Assembly (NCBI GenBank): GCA_011045955.1 | Contig: DSBV01000052.1 | Coordinates: 1 to 39,455 of the forward strand | DNA length: 39,455 nucleotides | Direction: 5' to 3' | Source of the DNA: Bacteroidales bacterium | GTDB taxonomy: Bacteria; Bacteroidota; Bacteroidia; Bacteroidales; Tenuifilaceae | Part shown: positions 16,698 through 25,452 of the stretch, piece after piece | Layout of the letters: each line of letters begins with the position of its first letter | Position numbering within the stretch: the stretch's first letter is position 1 | Notes under the pieces: generated by a model | Databases searched by the model: none | What the model was told of the DNA's origin: nothing | Seen by the model: the letters and a program-made list of their open reading frames with translations, nothing else | Made by a program: the position numbers and the translations under genes

Positions 16698-17294
16698 TTA
16701 ACGTTTTACAATTCCAAAGAATAGGATATCAAGCATATCGTCGATAACCATGTTCAAGCTTTCTACCCCCATGGTTGAGGAAACCAGTGGAATCTCCAAG
16801 CCTTTCATGGCCGTAACTATTGCTAAAGCCGATAGGTTTAAATCCTTCACCTTAAGCTCGCCTTTGTTCGTACCCTCCTCAAGTATCTGTCTAACAATGG
16901 TTATTTCCTCGTCGTCGTACTTTTTCCTGAACTTTTCGGTAAGTTCTAGGTTCATCAGGTCGTCGTTCTTTAGGATTTCCATGTAGTTTGACAGCTGCTT
17001 GATGAGGTCCATGCGCATCTTAACATAGGTACGAAGTTTTTCGGTTACGGGCTGTGCGCTATCGAGTATCTCTTTGACCTTTACCCTGAGCAGGTCGGCT
17101 TCACGGTCAACCACAGCCTGAAATATCTCCTCCTTTCCCTTGAAGTAGTAGTATATGGAGCTCTTTCCCATTCTTAGGGCTCGGGCAATATCTTCCATCG
17201 ATGTTTTCTTAAAGCCGTACCGGCTGAAAACTTCGGTGGCTGTGCTTATTATGTTCTCGCGCATCCCTTTGTGGCTATCTTCTAACTGGTTCAT
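16698..17294 (-). CDS. TetR/AcrR family transcriptional regulator
   Basis: A 198-residue one-component regulator with an N-terminal TetR helix-turn-helix: ENIISTATEVFSRYGFKKTS, then MEDIARALRMGKSSIYYYF (about residues 12-52). The ligand-binding C-terminal domain is all-helical and variable. I use the ATG at 17294; a longer frame from a TTG at 17339 would start inside the predicted -7 box. It is the first gene of the minus-strand efflux operon, 13 nt before tolC, so it most likely autoregulates and represses the pump until an inducer binds. Candidate operators flank the promoter. The inducer is unknown. Confidence 0.92.
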   Translation of the reverse strand: MNQLEDSHKGMRENIISTATEVFSRYGFKKTSMEDIARALRMGKSSIYYYFKGKEEIFQAVVDREADLLRVKVKEILDSAQPVTEKLRTYVKMRMDLIKQLSNYMEILKNDDLMNLELTEKFRKKYDDEEITIVRQILEEGTNKGELKVKDLNLSALAIVTAMKGLEIPLVSSTMGVESLNMVIDDMLDILFFGIVKR

Positions 17295-17304
17295 ATTAAC
17301 TAAA

Positions 17305-17380
17305 TTAGAATATTCGACCAAAAATCTAAAACGTTCCAAAATTACTATACGGAGGTAATCATCTCCTAAAATATTCGACT
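17305..17380 (-). promoter_or_regulatory. Candidate promoter and operators of the tetR-efflux operon
   Basis: On the minus strand TAATTTTG (17337-17344) matches the Bacteroidota -7 consensus TAnnTTTG and would give a leader of about 35 nt. Two copies of GTCGAATATT with a following NTA (17306-17318 and 17367-17379 approximately) lie on either side of it. The downstream copy contains the perfect palindrome GAATATTC. An imperfect palindrome starting GGAGATGA lies between the -33 region and the -7 box. This arrangement suits autorepression by the TetR protein. It is inferred from sequence only. Confidence 0.5.
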
Positions 17381-17525
17381 AAATTGTATTAAAATTCGAA
17401 AAAATTTATATGTGAAAGAATTTCAGGGTAATAACAATTCGAATAAATATTTGAAAAAATCGTATTAAAATGATAGCTGGTGCAGGCGTTTAGCAGCGAT
17501 ATTTCAATATGCAAACGATTACATA

Positions 17526-17557
17526 TTGATAGAAGTCATTTTTTATTGATAACTTTA
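17526..17557 (+). promoter_or_regulatory. Candidate promoter of the AOR gene
   Basis: TTG at 17526-17528 and TAACTTTA at 17550-17557 are separated by 21 nt, close to the Bacteroidota TTTG/TAnnTTTG arrangement with a final A instead of G. The predicted leader is about 55-60 nt. The gene stands alone with its own terminator, so a dedicated promoter is expected. Confidence 0.4.
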
Positions 17558-17620
17558 CGGGTACTTTTATGGCTGTGAATATTGTATAGGAATAGAAATT
17601 TAAACCAAAACATAAGCACT

Positions 17621-19774
17621 ATGGACGTTAAGGAAATGGTTAAACAACACAAGATGCTGACCCAGTGGCAGTACGAGTGGAAACCGCTTTACCGCGGCTA
17701 CACCGATAAAACCTTGTATATTAATGTTGGAATTAACGAGGTTAAGGAAAAGCCTGTACCCCCAATCATGAAGGAAAAGTTTATTGGTGGAAAGGGATAC
17801 GACCTACGTCTTTTGTGGGACGCAACCAAACCCGATACCAAATGGAACGACCCCGAGAACGAGATTGTAATCTCATCGGGTCCCATTGGCGGCATCACCC
17901 AGTACTCTGGTACTGGTAAATCAATTGTTTGTACCATCTCGCCACAAACCGATATTGTTATCGATTCAAACGTTGGTGGTTTCTTTGGCCCATTCCTTAA
18001 ATTTTCAGGTTTCGATGCGTTGGAAATTCAGGGTAAGGCTAAAAATGATGTAATCATTTACATCGATGGCGTTGACCATAAGGTTGAGATTTTTGAGGCT
18101 CCAGCCGAGCCACTCGATAGCCATATCCTTGGCGAGGTGTTGAGCAAAATGTTTGCCAAGGACGAGGCCGATAAAAAGAACATCGGTATTGTTTCAACCG
18201 GCAATGCCGCCGACCATAGCCTGATTGGCATGCTAAACTTCACCTTCTACGATCCCAAGCGTAAGTGCATTCGCCTTAAACAGGCTGGTAGGGGTGGTAT
18301 TGGTACCGTGTTCCGCGATAAGAAAATTAAAGCCATTGTATGTAAGATATCTGGCGTAAAAGGTAACCTCAACAATGTGGCTGACCTTGAGGCTATTGCC
18401 GAGCGTGGTCGCCGCTTTAACCGCGAAATCCGCGAGCTTGACGATAAGCAATGCCAGATGCGCAGCAAGGGTACAGCCCACCTGGTTGAGATTATGAACG
18501 ATTACGACCTGCTCCCAACCCACAACTTTCAATACGGCTCACACAAGGATGCTTATAAGATTCACTCCGACGTTTGGAAAAGCTACTTCACCCAGGGCGT
18601 TCCCGATGGTTGCTGGATTGGCTGCAACATGAGCTGTGCCAAGGGTGTGGACAAATTCGAGATTAAAACCGGACCCTACAAGGGCCAAAAGGTTATTGTT
18701 GATGGGCCTGAATACGAAACCGCAGCCGGTTTGGGCTCCAACAGCGGAATATTTGACCCTGAGTATGTTATTGAGGCAAACTTTTACTGCGATACCTACG
18801 GTATTTGCACCATTACCTGGGGTACCACCATGGCATTCATCATGGAGTGCTACGAGCGTGGCATACTGAACAAGGAGCATACCGGTGGCCTCGAGCTTAA
18901 ATTTGGTAACAAGGATGCAGCCCTTGAGCTGCTCCATCAGGTAGCCCGTGGCGAGGGCTTTGGTAAGCTTGCCGGTATGGGTGTTAAAAAGCTCAAAGAG
19001 TACTTTGTTAAGGAATACGGCGCCGATGAGAAGTTCCTGAACGACATTGCCATGGTTAACAAAGGTCTGGAGTACAGCCAGTACGTTTCAAAGGAATCGT
19101 TGGCACAGCAGGGTGGCTACGCCATGACCAACAAGGGCCCACAGCACGACGAAGCTTGGCTCATTTTCATGGATATGGTTAACAACCAAATCCCAACTTT
19201 TGAAGATAAAGCCGAAGCGTTGCACTACTTCCCCATGTTCCGCACATGGTTTGGCCTTCAAGGCCTTTGCAAGCTACCCTGGAACGACATTGAGCCCGAA
19301 AACAACGCTGAGACCGATGAGCCGGCTAAGGTTCCCGAGCACGTAGATAACTACGTTACCATTTATAACGCCGTAACCGGAAGCAATATTGATAAGCATG
19401 AGCTTATCCGCCAGAGCGAACGCGTTTACAACTTCCAACGCATTTTCAACATTCGCCGTGGTTATGGCACCCGCAAATACGATGCTCAGCCCTACCGTGC
19501 CGCAGGCCCGGTAACCAAGGAGGAATACCTAAGCCGCGAGGAACGCTACGATAAGCAGCTCAAAGAGCAGGTAGGTGTTGACCCCACTACCATGACCCTT
19601 GAGGAGAAGATGGCTGCTCTACGCAAGTACCGCGAAGATCGCTACGAGCAACTGCTCGATGCCGTTTACTATCGCCGCGGCTGGAACAAGAATGGTGTGC
19701 CCACCGTTGATCACCTCAAGAAGATTGGTATGGATTTACCCGAGCTAATTGAAGTGGTAAAACCATTGCAGTAA
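17621..19774 (+). CDS. Aldehyde:ferredoxin oxidoreductase family protein (tungstopterin enzyme)
   Basis: A 717-residue cytoplasmic AOR-family enzyme expected to bind a tungsten (or molybdenum) bis-pterin and one 4Fe-4S cluster, and to couple aldehyde or acid conversion to ferredoxin. Family motifs seen: FIGGKGYDLRLLW, SSGPIGGITQYSGTGKS, NVGGFFGPFLKFSGFDALEI, AGRGGIGTVFRDKKIKAIV and GPEYETAAGLGSNSG. Cluster cysteines are probably Cys331, Cys335, Cys339 and Cys550, giving C-x3-C-x3-C rather than the usual C-x2-C-x3-C. It is longer than the roughly 600-residue archaeal AOR. The ATG at 17621 is preferred over a TTG at 17582. No ferredoxin, MoaD or pterin-synthesis gene is adjacent, and a terminator follows. 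Substrate is unknown. Confidence 0.9.
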   Translation: MDVKEMVKQHKMLTQWQYEWKPLYRGYTDKTLYINVGINEVKEKPVPPIMKEKFIGGKGYDLRLLWDATKPDTKWNDPENEIVISSGPIGGITQYSGTGKSIVCTISPQTDIVIDSNVGGFFGPFLKFSGFDALEIQGKAKNDVIIYIDGVDHKVEIFEAPAEPLDSHILGEVLSKMFAKDEADKKNIGIVSTGNAADHSLIGMLNFTFYDPKRKCIRLKQAGRGGIGTVFRDKKIKAIVCKISGVKGNLNNVADLEAIAERGRRFNREIRELDDKQCQMRSKGTAHLVEIMNDYDLLPTHNFQYGSHKDAYKIHSDVWKSYFTQGVPDGCWIGCNMSCAKGVDKFEIKTGPYKGQKVIVDGPEYETAAGLGSNSGIFDPEYVIEANFYCDTYGICTITWGTTMAFIMECYERGILNKEHTGGLELKFGNKDAALELLHQVARGEGFGKLAGMGVKKLKEYFVKEYGADEKFLNDIAMVNKGLEYSQYVSKESLAQQGGYAMTNKGPQHDEAWLIFMDMVNNQIPTFEDKAEALHYFPMFRTWFGLQGLCKLPWNDIEPENNAETDEPAKVPEHVDNYVTIYNAVTGSNIDKHELIRQSERVYNFQRIFNIRRGYGTRKYDAQPYRAAGPVTKEEYLSREERYDKQLKEQVGVDPTTMTLEEKMAALRKYREDRYEQLLDAVYYRRGWNKNGVPTVDHLKKIGMDLPELIEVVKPLQ

Positions 19775-19804
19775 TACACTCACCTAACCAAACCTAACCA
19801 AATC

Positions 19805-19838
19805 CCCCCGGAACCTAAACAGTCCGGGGGAATTTTTT
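19805..19838 (+). terminator. Rho-independent terminator of the AOR gene
   Basis: An 8-bp GC-rich stem with arms CCCCCGGA (19805-19812) and TCCGGGGG (19823-19830) around a 10-nt loop is followed by a T run (19833-19838). It begins 30 bp after the AOR stop, so the AOR is monocistronic or the last gene of its transcript. Confidence 0.88.
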
Positions 19839-20711
19839 ATATTTATTGCTATCCGCTGAAAAAAAACTCTAACCGAAGCACTGTGTTAAAAAATACAACC
19901 GGGTAATAAATATGGGTGGAGTAGCATTTTTTTATGGGGGATATCCAGTTGAAAAATTTAATCGCCATAATTCTATCTACTTGTCACAGAAATCCTGGCT
20001 TATGAAAAGATTTCGTTTGTCAACTTGGCAATAGACAAAATCAATTTTGCATTTGGGCTTAACCCTTACCCTTGAGATTTATCGCTTACAATCAAATTAA
20101 CAGGGGGAGTTGTTCGTGAAGTGGAATTGAACTCAGCTGGTTCAGGTGATGGTTGACGATTGTTGGTTGATAGTGCGAGGGTGCCCCGTTCTCTTACGTC
20201 ATGCTGAGCTCCTGATATATCGGGATAGACTCCGTCGTTGCATCTCATTGCACTTTTAAACCTTTTTTCCTTTTCGAATGATTTTCCCTAAAATCGCTCT
20301 TTGCCATACTTTTCCTTTTGCTATGCACAGATTCATTCTGGCTCATTGGTTAAAGCAATTCGTGCATCGCAAAATACTTAGAATACTCCAATACCAAACG
20401 TTAAAAACCTGGGTTAACCCTATTTGTCCCTATAGGGCGATTAGTAGAGTGAACGCACGCGTCAGGATACGCGCGCTATCTAAAGTTGATGGTTCTTAGT
20501 ATTAGTACACTAAACTTCGAACCTTTACCCTTTATACTTAATCCTTTTTTCCTTGAACTCCGCAGAACGGAGCAGGCTCTTGAATCCCGCTATTGCGGGA
20601 CAGGTTCCCGCTAATGCGGGACAGGTTCTGAAATCTTGAATCATAAAACTCAACCCCCGCTTCGCTGCATAAATCACTTTTTTTCCTACTTTTACTTGCT
20701 TAAAAGATTAA
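19839..20711. other. Gene-free gap with degenerate repeats
   Basis: These 873 bases contain no gene that I can support; the open frames are short and cross palindromes. The first 300 bases are AT-rich with no recognised element. The remainder (20150-20621) is a decayed second copy of the intergenic element at 705-1060, with a mini-hairpin cluster at its end. It separates the AOR terminator from the start of the nucleotidyltransferase-radA group. Confidence 0.65.
20150..20621 (+). repeat. Composite degenerate intergenic repeat, copy B, ending in mini-hairpins
   Basis: It shares ordered words with 705-1060: GTCATGCTGAGC (20198-20209), CGTGCATCGCAAAATA, AGGGCGATTA, the CGCGTC-AGGA-TACGCG hairpin (20458-20473) and CTCCGCAGAACGGAG (20558-20572). 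It closes with TCCCGC-TATT-GCGGGA (20585-20600) and TCCCGC-TAAT-GCGGGA (20606-20621), spaced by CAGGTT words. The two loci are about 19.5 kb apart and in the same orientation. Confidence 0.65.
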
Positions 20712-21203
20712 ATGTTATGCTTTATGGACAAGAAAGATATTCTTTCGAAAAAAATACTTGGCGGTGTTGCGTACGACCGCATGGTAGCATTTTGGAATTT
20801 TAAATCGCGATCGGTGGTTGCGCTTTATGGCACCTTCGATGTTTTTCACCCTTCAGTTTTTGAGTTTATCAGCTTTGCAGCTGAAATGGGGCAGGAATTG
20901 GTGGTTGGCGTTAAGCCCGATGCCGATGTTAAACGCGAAAAGGGCGAAGAGTTCCCGGTTTACACCCAGGGACAAAGGGCTGCCATGGTTTCGGCTCATC
21001 AGCTGGTATCGGCAGTGCATATTTGCGACGAAGGTATTGATGAGTTCCTGCGTCGAACAAAGCCATCCGTTGCAGTTTGTTGCGCCCATACATCCGATGC
21101 CGATAAAAAAGCCCTTGAGGTGGTTAAGGAATGGAACGGACGTGTTAAGATTTTTACCGACAGCACAGCAGGTAACGACGATATCATTACAAAATATAAA
21201 TAA
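20712..21203 (+). CDS. RfaE2/HldE-C-like cytidylyltransferase-fold protein with a degenerate active site
   Basis: A 163-residue nucleotidyltransferase-fold protein resembling the ADP-heptose synthase adenylyltransferase domain (RfaE domain II). Shared features are the LYGTFDVFH strand, ELVVGVKPDADVKREKG, and AAMVSAHQLVSAVHIC. The hallmark HxGH motif reads His46-Pro-Ser-Val49, so Gly and the second His are missing. The usual C-terminal STT (RSTTxII) segment reads STAGNDDIITKY. Catalysis by the normal mechanism is therefore doubtful. An alternative start is the ATG at 20724. Its stop is directly followed by the GTG of radA, implying translational coupling. It may be a pseudoenzyme or have a changed substrate; the fold call is confident, the function is not. 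Confidence 0.75.
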   Translation: MLCFMDKKDILSKKILGGVAYDRMVAFWNFKSRSVVALYGTFDVFHPSVFEFISFAAEMGQELVVGVKPDADVKREKGEEFPVYTQGQRAAMVSAHQLVSAVHICDEGIDEFLRRTKPSVAVCCAHTSDADKKALEVVKEWNGRVKIFTDSTAGNDDIITKYK

Positions 21204-22583
21204 GTGGCTAAAACTAAAAGCGTTTACGTTTGTCAGAACTGCGGAGCCGAGTCGGTTAAATGGCTGGGGCGTTGCCCTTCGTGTAACGAGTGGAATACCT
21301 TTGTGGAGGAGCGCATTACCAAGGAAACAAAGAACCGTGCAGGGTTGGTTGATGTTTCACGAAATGCCATTCCAAAACCGCTCAAGGAGATTGAGACCAG
21401 CAACGAGAAACGCATCGATACCCGGGTGGGTGAATTAAACCGTATTCTGGGCGGAGGCATTGTTCCCGGATCGATACTCCTGCTGGGTGGTGAGCCTGGC
21501 ATTGGTAAATCCACACTGGCTTTACAGCTTGCCTTGGGCATGAATCACCAAAAGGTACTATACGTATCGGGTGAGGAGAGTGCCCGGCAGGTGAAAATCC
21601 GTGCCGATAGGATCAATCCAGCCAATCAGGATTGCCTTATACTTAACGAAACGCTTTTGGAGAACATACTCACCCAGATTGAGAATGTACAGCCCGATTT
21701 GGTGGTAATCGATTCCATTCAAACACTTTACACCGATACCATTGAGTCGTCGCCCGGGAGTGTTTCGCAGATTCGCGAGACGGCTGCCGCGCTTTTGCGC
21801 TACGGAAAAACATCGGGCGTTCCGGTAATACTCATTGGGCATATCACCAAGGATGGGAGCATAGCTGGTCCTAAGGTGCTTGAACACATTGTTGATGTGG
21901 TATTGCAGTTTGAGGGCGATCAGAATTACCTGTATCGGATCTTACGATCGTCGAAGAACCGATTTGGCTCCACATCGGAGATAGGCATTTTTGAAATGCA
22001 AAGCAGCGGACTGGTTGAAGTAACCAACCCTTCGGAGATATTGCTTTCGCACCGCGATGAACAGTTCAGCGGCATTGCTGTGGCTGCCACCATCGATGGG
22101 GCAAGGCCTTTCCTTATCGAAACGCAGTCGCTGGTTAGTACGGCGGTTTACGGTACACCACAACGTTCCACTACGGGCTTTGACCAGCGTAGGCTGAACA
22201 TGTTGCTGGCCGTACTCGAGCGACGCGCTGGGTTTAGGCTTGCTAACAAGGACGTATTCCTGAATATAGCCGGGGGGCTTAAAGTTAGCGATCCGGCCAT
22301 TGACCTTGCCGTTATTGCAGCCATACTCTCGTCAACCCTCGATGTGCCAATACCCGGAACAACCTGCTTTTCTGCCGAGGTGGGACTTTCGGGCGAGATT
22401 CGCCCGGTGAACCGCCTCGATCAACGTGTGGCCGAGGCAAATAAGTTGGGAATGACCCGGATGTTTGTATCGCGGTACAACACAAAAGGGATCGACAATG
22501 GTGGTAAGAGCTGCAAGATTGTACCCATTGGGAGGATTGAGGAGCTGGTTCGACACCTGTTTGGGCGTGAAAAGGTTGACTAA
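21204..22583 (+). CDS. radA: DNA repair protein RadA
   Basis: A 459-residue RecA-like branch-migration ATPase that processes recombination intermediates. It has an N-terminal C4 zinc finger (Cys10, Cys13, Cys24, Cys27), Walker A GEPGIGKS at residues 96-103, the RadA-specific KNRFG motif inside SSKNRFGSTSEIGIFEM, and a C-terminal Lon-protease-like domain (DVFLNIAGGLKVSDPAIDL). Length is normal. The start is a GTG immediately after the upstream TAA with no spacer, so it depends on reinitiation or coupling with the nucleotidyltransferase-like gene. The FAD oxidoreductase starts 11 nt downstream. Confidence 0.96.
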   Translation: MAKTKSVYVCQNCGAESVKWLGRCPSCNEWNTFVEERITKETKNRAGLVDVSRNAIPKPLKEIETSNEKRIDTRVGELNRILGGGIVPGSILLLGGEPGIGKSTLALQLALGMNHQKVLYVSGEESARQVKIRADRINPANQDCLILNETLLENILTQIENVQPDLVVIDSIQTLYTDTIESSPGSVSQIRETAAALLRYGKTSGVPVILIGHITKDGSIAGPKVLEHIVDVVLQFEGDQNYLYRILRSSKNRFGSTSEIGIFEMQSSGLVEVTNPSEILLSHRDEQFSGIAVAATIDGARPFLIETQSLVSTAVYGTPQRSTTGFDQRRLNMLLAVLERRAGFRLANKDVFLNIAGGLKVSDPAIDLAVIAAILSSTLDVPIPGTTCFSAEVGLSGEIRPVNRLDQRVAEANKLGMTRMFVSRYNTKGIDNGGKSCKIVPIGRIEELVRHLFGREKVD

Positions 22584-22594
22584 TAGTTTGTGAT

Positions 22595-23863
22595 ATGAGA
22601 ATAGCAGTTATTGGTTTTGGCGCTGCGGCCATTGGCTTGCTCGAGAAATTGAAGGACTCCAACCACGAGGTGCATGTGTTTGAGAAAAGTAACGATATTT
22701 ATTCATCGAGTATATCCGGTATCCGCGCCGATGGTAAGCTGTTCGTTTCATCCGAGATGGGAGGTGAGATTTATATCGACCCCATTCTCCAGCGCAGATT
22801 TGTGGAGTACTACATCAACTTTACCGATAAAAGGGAGGTTGAAACCGGAAACTCATTTGCCTCGGAAGATTACTACCGGAAATTCTACGAAAAGGGCTTT
22901 CTGCCCATCTCATCGCAATTCTTCCACATTGGAACCGATCAGCTCAAGGAGGTTCTATTCAATTTTTACGATCAGTTCTGCAAATCGAAAAATATCCACT
23001 TTCATTTTAGCGCTGAAGTAACCGAGGTTAAGGAATTGCCCGAAGGGGTTTTAGTGAATGGCATCGAACGGTTCGATTTGGCAGTGGTTGCCGTTGGCCG
23101 GAGTGGCCATAAGCTCATTAACACCACCATATCGGCCTATCCGCATCTAATAAAGAACAACACCAAGGTTGATTTGGGTATCCGCTATGAGTTACCCAAC
23201 CACATTGTGGATGAGATTAACCGCGAGATGTACGAGTTCAAAGTGAAGTATAAAGGCCGAACGGGCTATATGGTTCGTACTTTCTGCAACAATCCATCGG
23301 GGTTTGTGGTAACCGAAAACTATGGCGATTTCACCACAGTTAACGGCCATGCCAAGATGCGTGAGAAAAGCCGAAACACAAACTTTGCCGTACTGACATC
23401 GCTTGTGCTCACTGAGCCCTTCAACGATCCCATTGGCTATGGCTCCTACATTGCAAAGTTATCGAACCTTTTGGCGGGCGAGGGTAAGGTTATACTTCAA
23501 ACCTACAGCCACTTTAAGGAATCGAAACGCACCAAGAACCTTTACCGGGTTCACCCAACCCTTGAGCCTGAGAAATTTATTTTGGGTGATATAAACCTGG
23601 CATTCCCCCGCAGAATCATTGAGAGCATCATCGATTTTATTGAGAACCTGAATACAGTAATTCCCGGAGTGGCCAATAACGATAATTTAGTGTATGCCCC
23701 CGAAATCAAGTTCTATTCCAACAGGCTGAATAACCAGATTTCGCAACACTTAAAGTTTATAGGCGATTGCTCAGGCGCAACCCGTTCCATAATCTACGCT
23801 ACCGCACACGGTTACCTGATGGCCGAGGCCATTCTGTCCAATAATTTTGATGCCGATATCTGA
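22595..23863 (+). CDS. FAD-dependent dehydrogenase of the COG2509 type
   Basis: A 422-residue flavoprotein with an N-terminal Rossmann motif (AVIGFGAAAIGLLEKL, Gly at residues 7, 9 and 13), an internal RFDLAVVAVGRSGH segment, and a C-terminal FAD-closing motif FIGDCSGATRSIIYATAHGY. This matches uncharacterised NAD(FAD)-dependent dehydrogenases (COG2509). No signal peptide or membrane helix is visible. The substrate is unknown. Its TGA stop overlaps the ATG of the ABC protein by one base (TGATG), so those two genes are translationally coupled. It follows radA by 11 nt. The fold call is firm; the subfamily call is moderate. Confidence 0.8.
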   Translation: MRIAVIGFGAAAIGLLEKLKDSNHEVHVFEKSNDIYSSSISGIRADGKLFVSSEMGGEIYIDPILQRRFVEYYINFTDKREVETGNSFASEDYYRKFYEKGFLPISSQFFHIGTDQLKEVLFNFYDQFCKSKNIHFHFSAEVTEVKELPEGVLVNGIERFDLAVVAVGRSGHKLINTTISAYPHLIKNNTKVDLGIRYELPNHIVDEINREMYEFKVKYKGRTGYMVRTFCNNPSGFVVTENYGDFTTVNGHAKMREKSRNTNFAVLTSLVLTEPFNDPIGYGSYIAKLSNLLAGEGKVILQTYSHFKESKRTKNLYRVHPTLEPEKFILGDINLAFPRRIIESIIDFIENLNTVIPGVANNDNLVYAPEIKFYSNRLNNQISQHLKFIGDCSGATRSIIYATAHGYLMAEAILSNNFDADI

Positions 23864-25452
23864 TGTTAAAGGTTTCCGATCTCACCGTTTCGTTTTCCGG
23901 TATACCTGTGGTTTCTGGGATAAGCTTTAGCTTGATGCCTGGCGAGATACTTGGATTTGTTGGCGAATCGGGATCGGGTAAATCGGTAACATCGCTAGCC
24001 CAAATGGGGCTACTTCCACCCAATGCGCGTATCGATAGTGGCACTGCCCTTTTCGATACCGGCGAGGGCGAGGTCGATTTATTCAATATCGATGATGAAT
24101 CGCATCGACGCATCAGGGGGCATGGCATTGCCATGATTTTTCAGGAGCCACAAACCAGTCTTAACCCTTCCATGCTTTGCGGGAAACAGATCCTGGAGGC
24201 TGTTGAGCTGCATACCAATCTTAGGGGCGCAAAGGCTAAAGAGCGATGCATGCAGCTGCTTGCTGAGATGCAGCTACCCAATACGGCAAAGGTTTACCGC
24301 AGTTACCCGCATCAGCTTAGCGGTGGGCAAAAGCAGCGGGTAATGATTGCCATTGCTCTTGCTGGTAATCCTCGCATACTCATTGCCGATGAGCCAACCA
24401 CCGCCTTGGATGTTACGGTTCAAAAGAGCATTTTGCAGCTACTGAAAGATATCCGTCAAAGGCATCAGATTAGCATAATTTTCATTACCCATGATTTGGC
24501 TGTGGTTTCTGAAGTAGCCGATAGGGTAATGGTTATGCAGCAGGGAAAACTGGTGGAGCAGGGTAGTGTTGAGGCAATTTTCAGCAACCCTCAGCACCCA
24601 TATACCCTTAGGCTCATTGAGTATCGTAAACGGTTAAATCAACCCGTAGAGGAGAACGAATCTGCCGTGGAGGCCGAACCCATTTTCCGTGTAAGTTCAA
24701 TAAATGTAGAATACCCTAGCAACAGCTGGTTTAAAAAGGGATTTAGGGCAATCAGCAATGTTTCGTTTGCCCTGTTCAAAGGCGAAACCTTAGGTTTTGT
24801 AGGTGAGTCGGGCTCAGGAAAAAGTACTCTTGGGCGCGCCCTTTTAAGATTAATCGATTCTCAAAGTGGCTCCATCGATTATCAAGGTAAACCTTTGAAT
24901 ACGCTAAGGGGTAACGAATTGTTGAAGTTTAGGCGTGAGGTTCAACTTATTTTCCAAGATCCATACTCATCGTTGAACCCCCGATTAACCATTGGGCAGG
25001 CTCTGATGGAGCCTTTTATCTATCATCGCTTGGGTGGAAAAGAGGATGCCCGGAAGGCAGTTGAAGAACTGCTACAAAAGGTCAATTTACCGGTTGATAG
25101 CATGAACCGTTATCCCCATGAGTTTTCCGGTGGGCAAAGGCAAAGGATAGTCATTGCCCGCGCATTGGTACTTAACCCCAAAATTCTGGTTTGCGACGAA
25201 ATTCTTTCGGCTCTCGATGTATCCACTCAAGCCCAGATGCTTGAACTGCTTCAGGAGTTAAAAAAGGGAATGGGATTAACCTATCTTTTTATCTCCCACG
25301 ATTTATCGGTAGTGCGAAGTATATGTTCTAGGGTAATTGTTTTAAAAAGAGGCAGAATAGAAGAACAAGGGTCTGCCAAGGTAATACTTAGTAGGCCTCA
25401 AAGTGCTTATACTCAATTACTTATTGATGCGATTCCTGGTAAATCGCTTTAG
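23863..25452 (+). CDS. ABC transporter ATP-binding protein with two fused ATPase domains (oligopeptide/YejF type)
   Basis: A 529-residue protein with two complete OppD/OppF-type ATPase domains, as in YejF. Domain 1 has GESGSGKS at residues 34-41, LSGGQKQR and ILIADEPTTALD. Domain 2 (from about residue 285) has a second GESGSGKS, FSGGQRQR and ILVCDEILSALD. Both retain the catalytic Glu, and each has the NPQHPYT/RPQSAYT tail typical of peptide importers. It overlaps the upstream stop by 1 nt and converges on PBP1A with a 4-nt overlap. No permease or solute-binding gene is in the window, so partners are encoded elsewhere or absent. Peptide or nickel uptake is possible; murein-peptide recycling would fit the neighbourhood but is speculation. 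Confidence 0.92.
   Translation: MLKVSDLTVSFSGIPVVSGISFSLMPGEILGFVGESGSGKSVTSLAQMGLLPPNARIDSGTALFDTGEGEVDLFNIDDESHRRIRGHGIAMIFQEPQTSLNPSMLCGKQILEAVELHTNLRGAKAKERCMQLLAEMQLPNTAKVYRSYPHQLSGGQKQRVMIAIALAGNPRILIADEPTTALDVTVQKSILQLLKDIRQRHQISIIFITHDLAVVSEVADRVMVMQQGKLVEQGSVEAIFSNPQHPYTLRLIEYRKRLNQPVEENESAVEAEPIFRVSSINVEYPSNSWFKKGFRAISNVSFALFKGETLGFVGESGSGKSTLGRALLRLIDSQSGSIDYQGKPLNTLRGNELLKFRREVQLIFQDPYSSLNPRLTIGQALMEPFIYHRLGGKEDARKAVEELLQKVNLPVDSMNRYPHEFSGGQRQRIVIARALVLNPKILVCDEILSALDVSTQAQMLELLQELKKGMGLTYLFISHDLSVVRSICSRVIVLKRGRIEEQGSAKVILSRPQSAYTQLLIDAIPGKSL

Noticed and set aside
1129-20473. CRISPR array formed by the repeated hairpins
   Set aside because: The repeats are irregularly spaced, differ in sequence, have no uniform spacers, and no cas gene is present.
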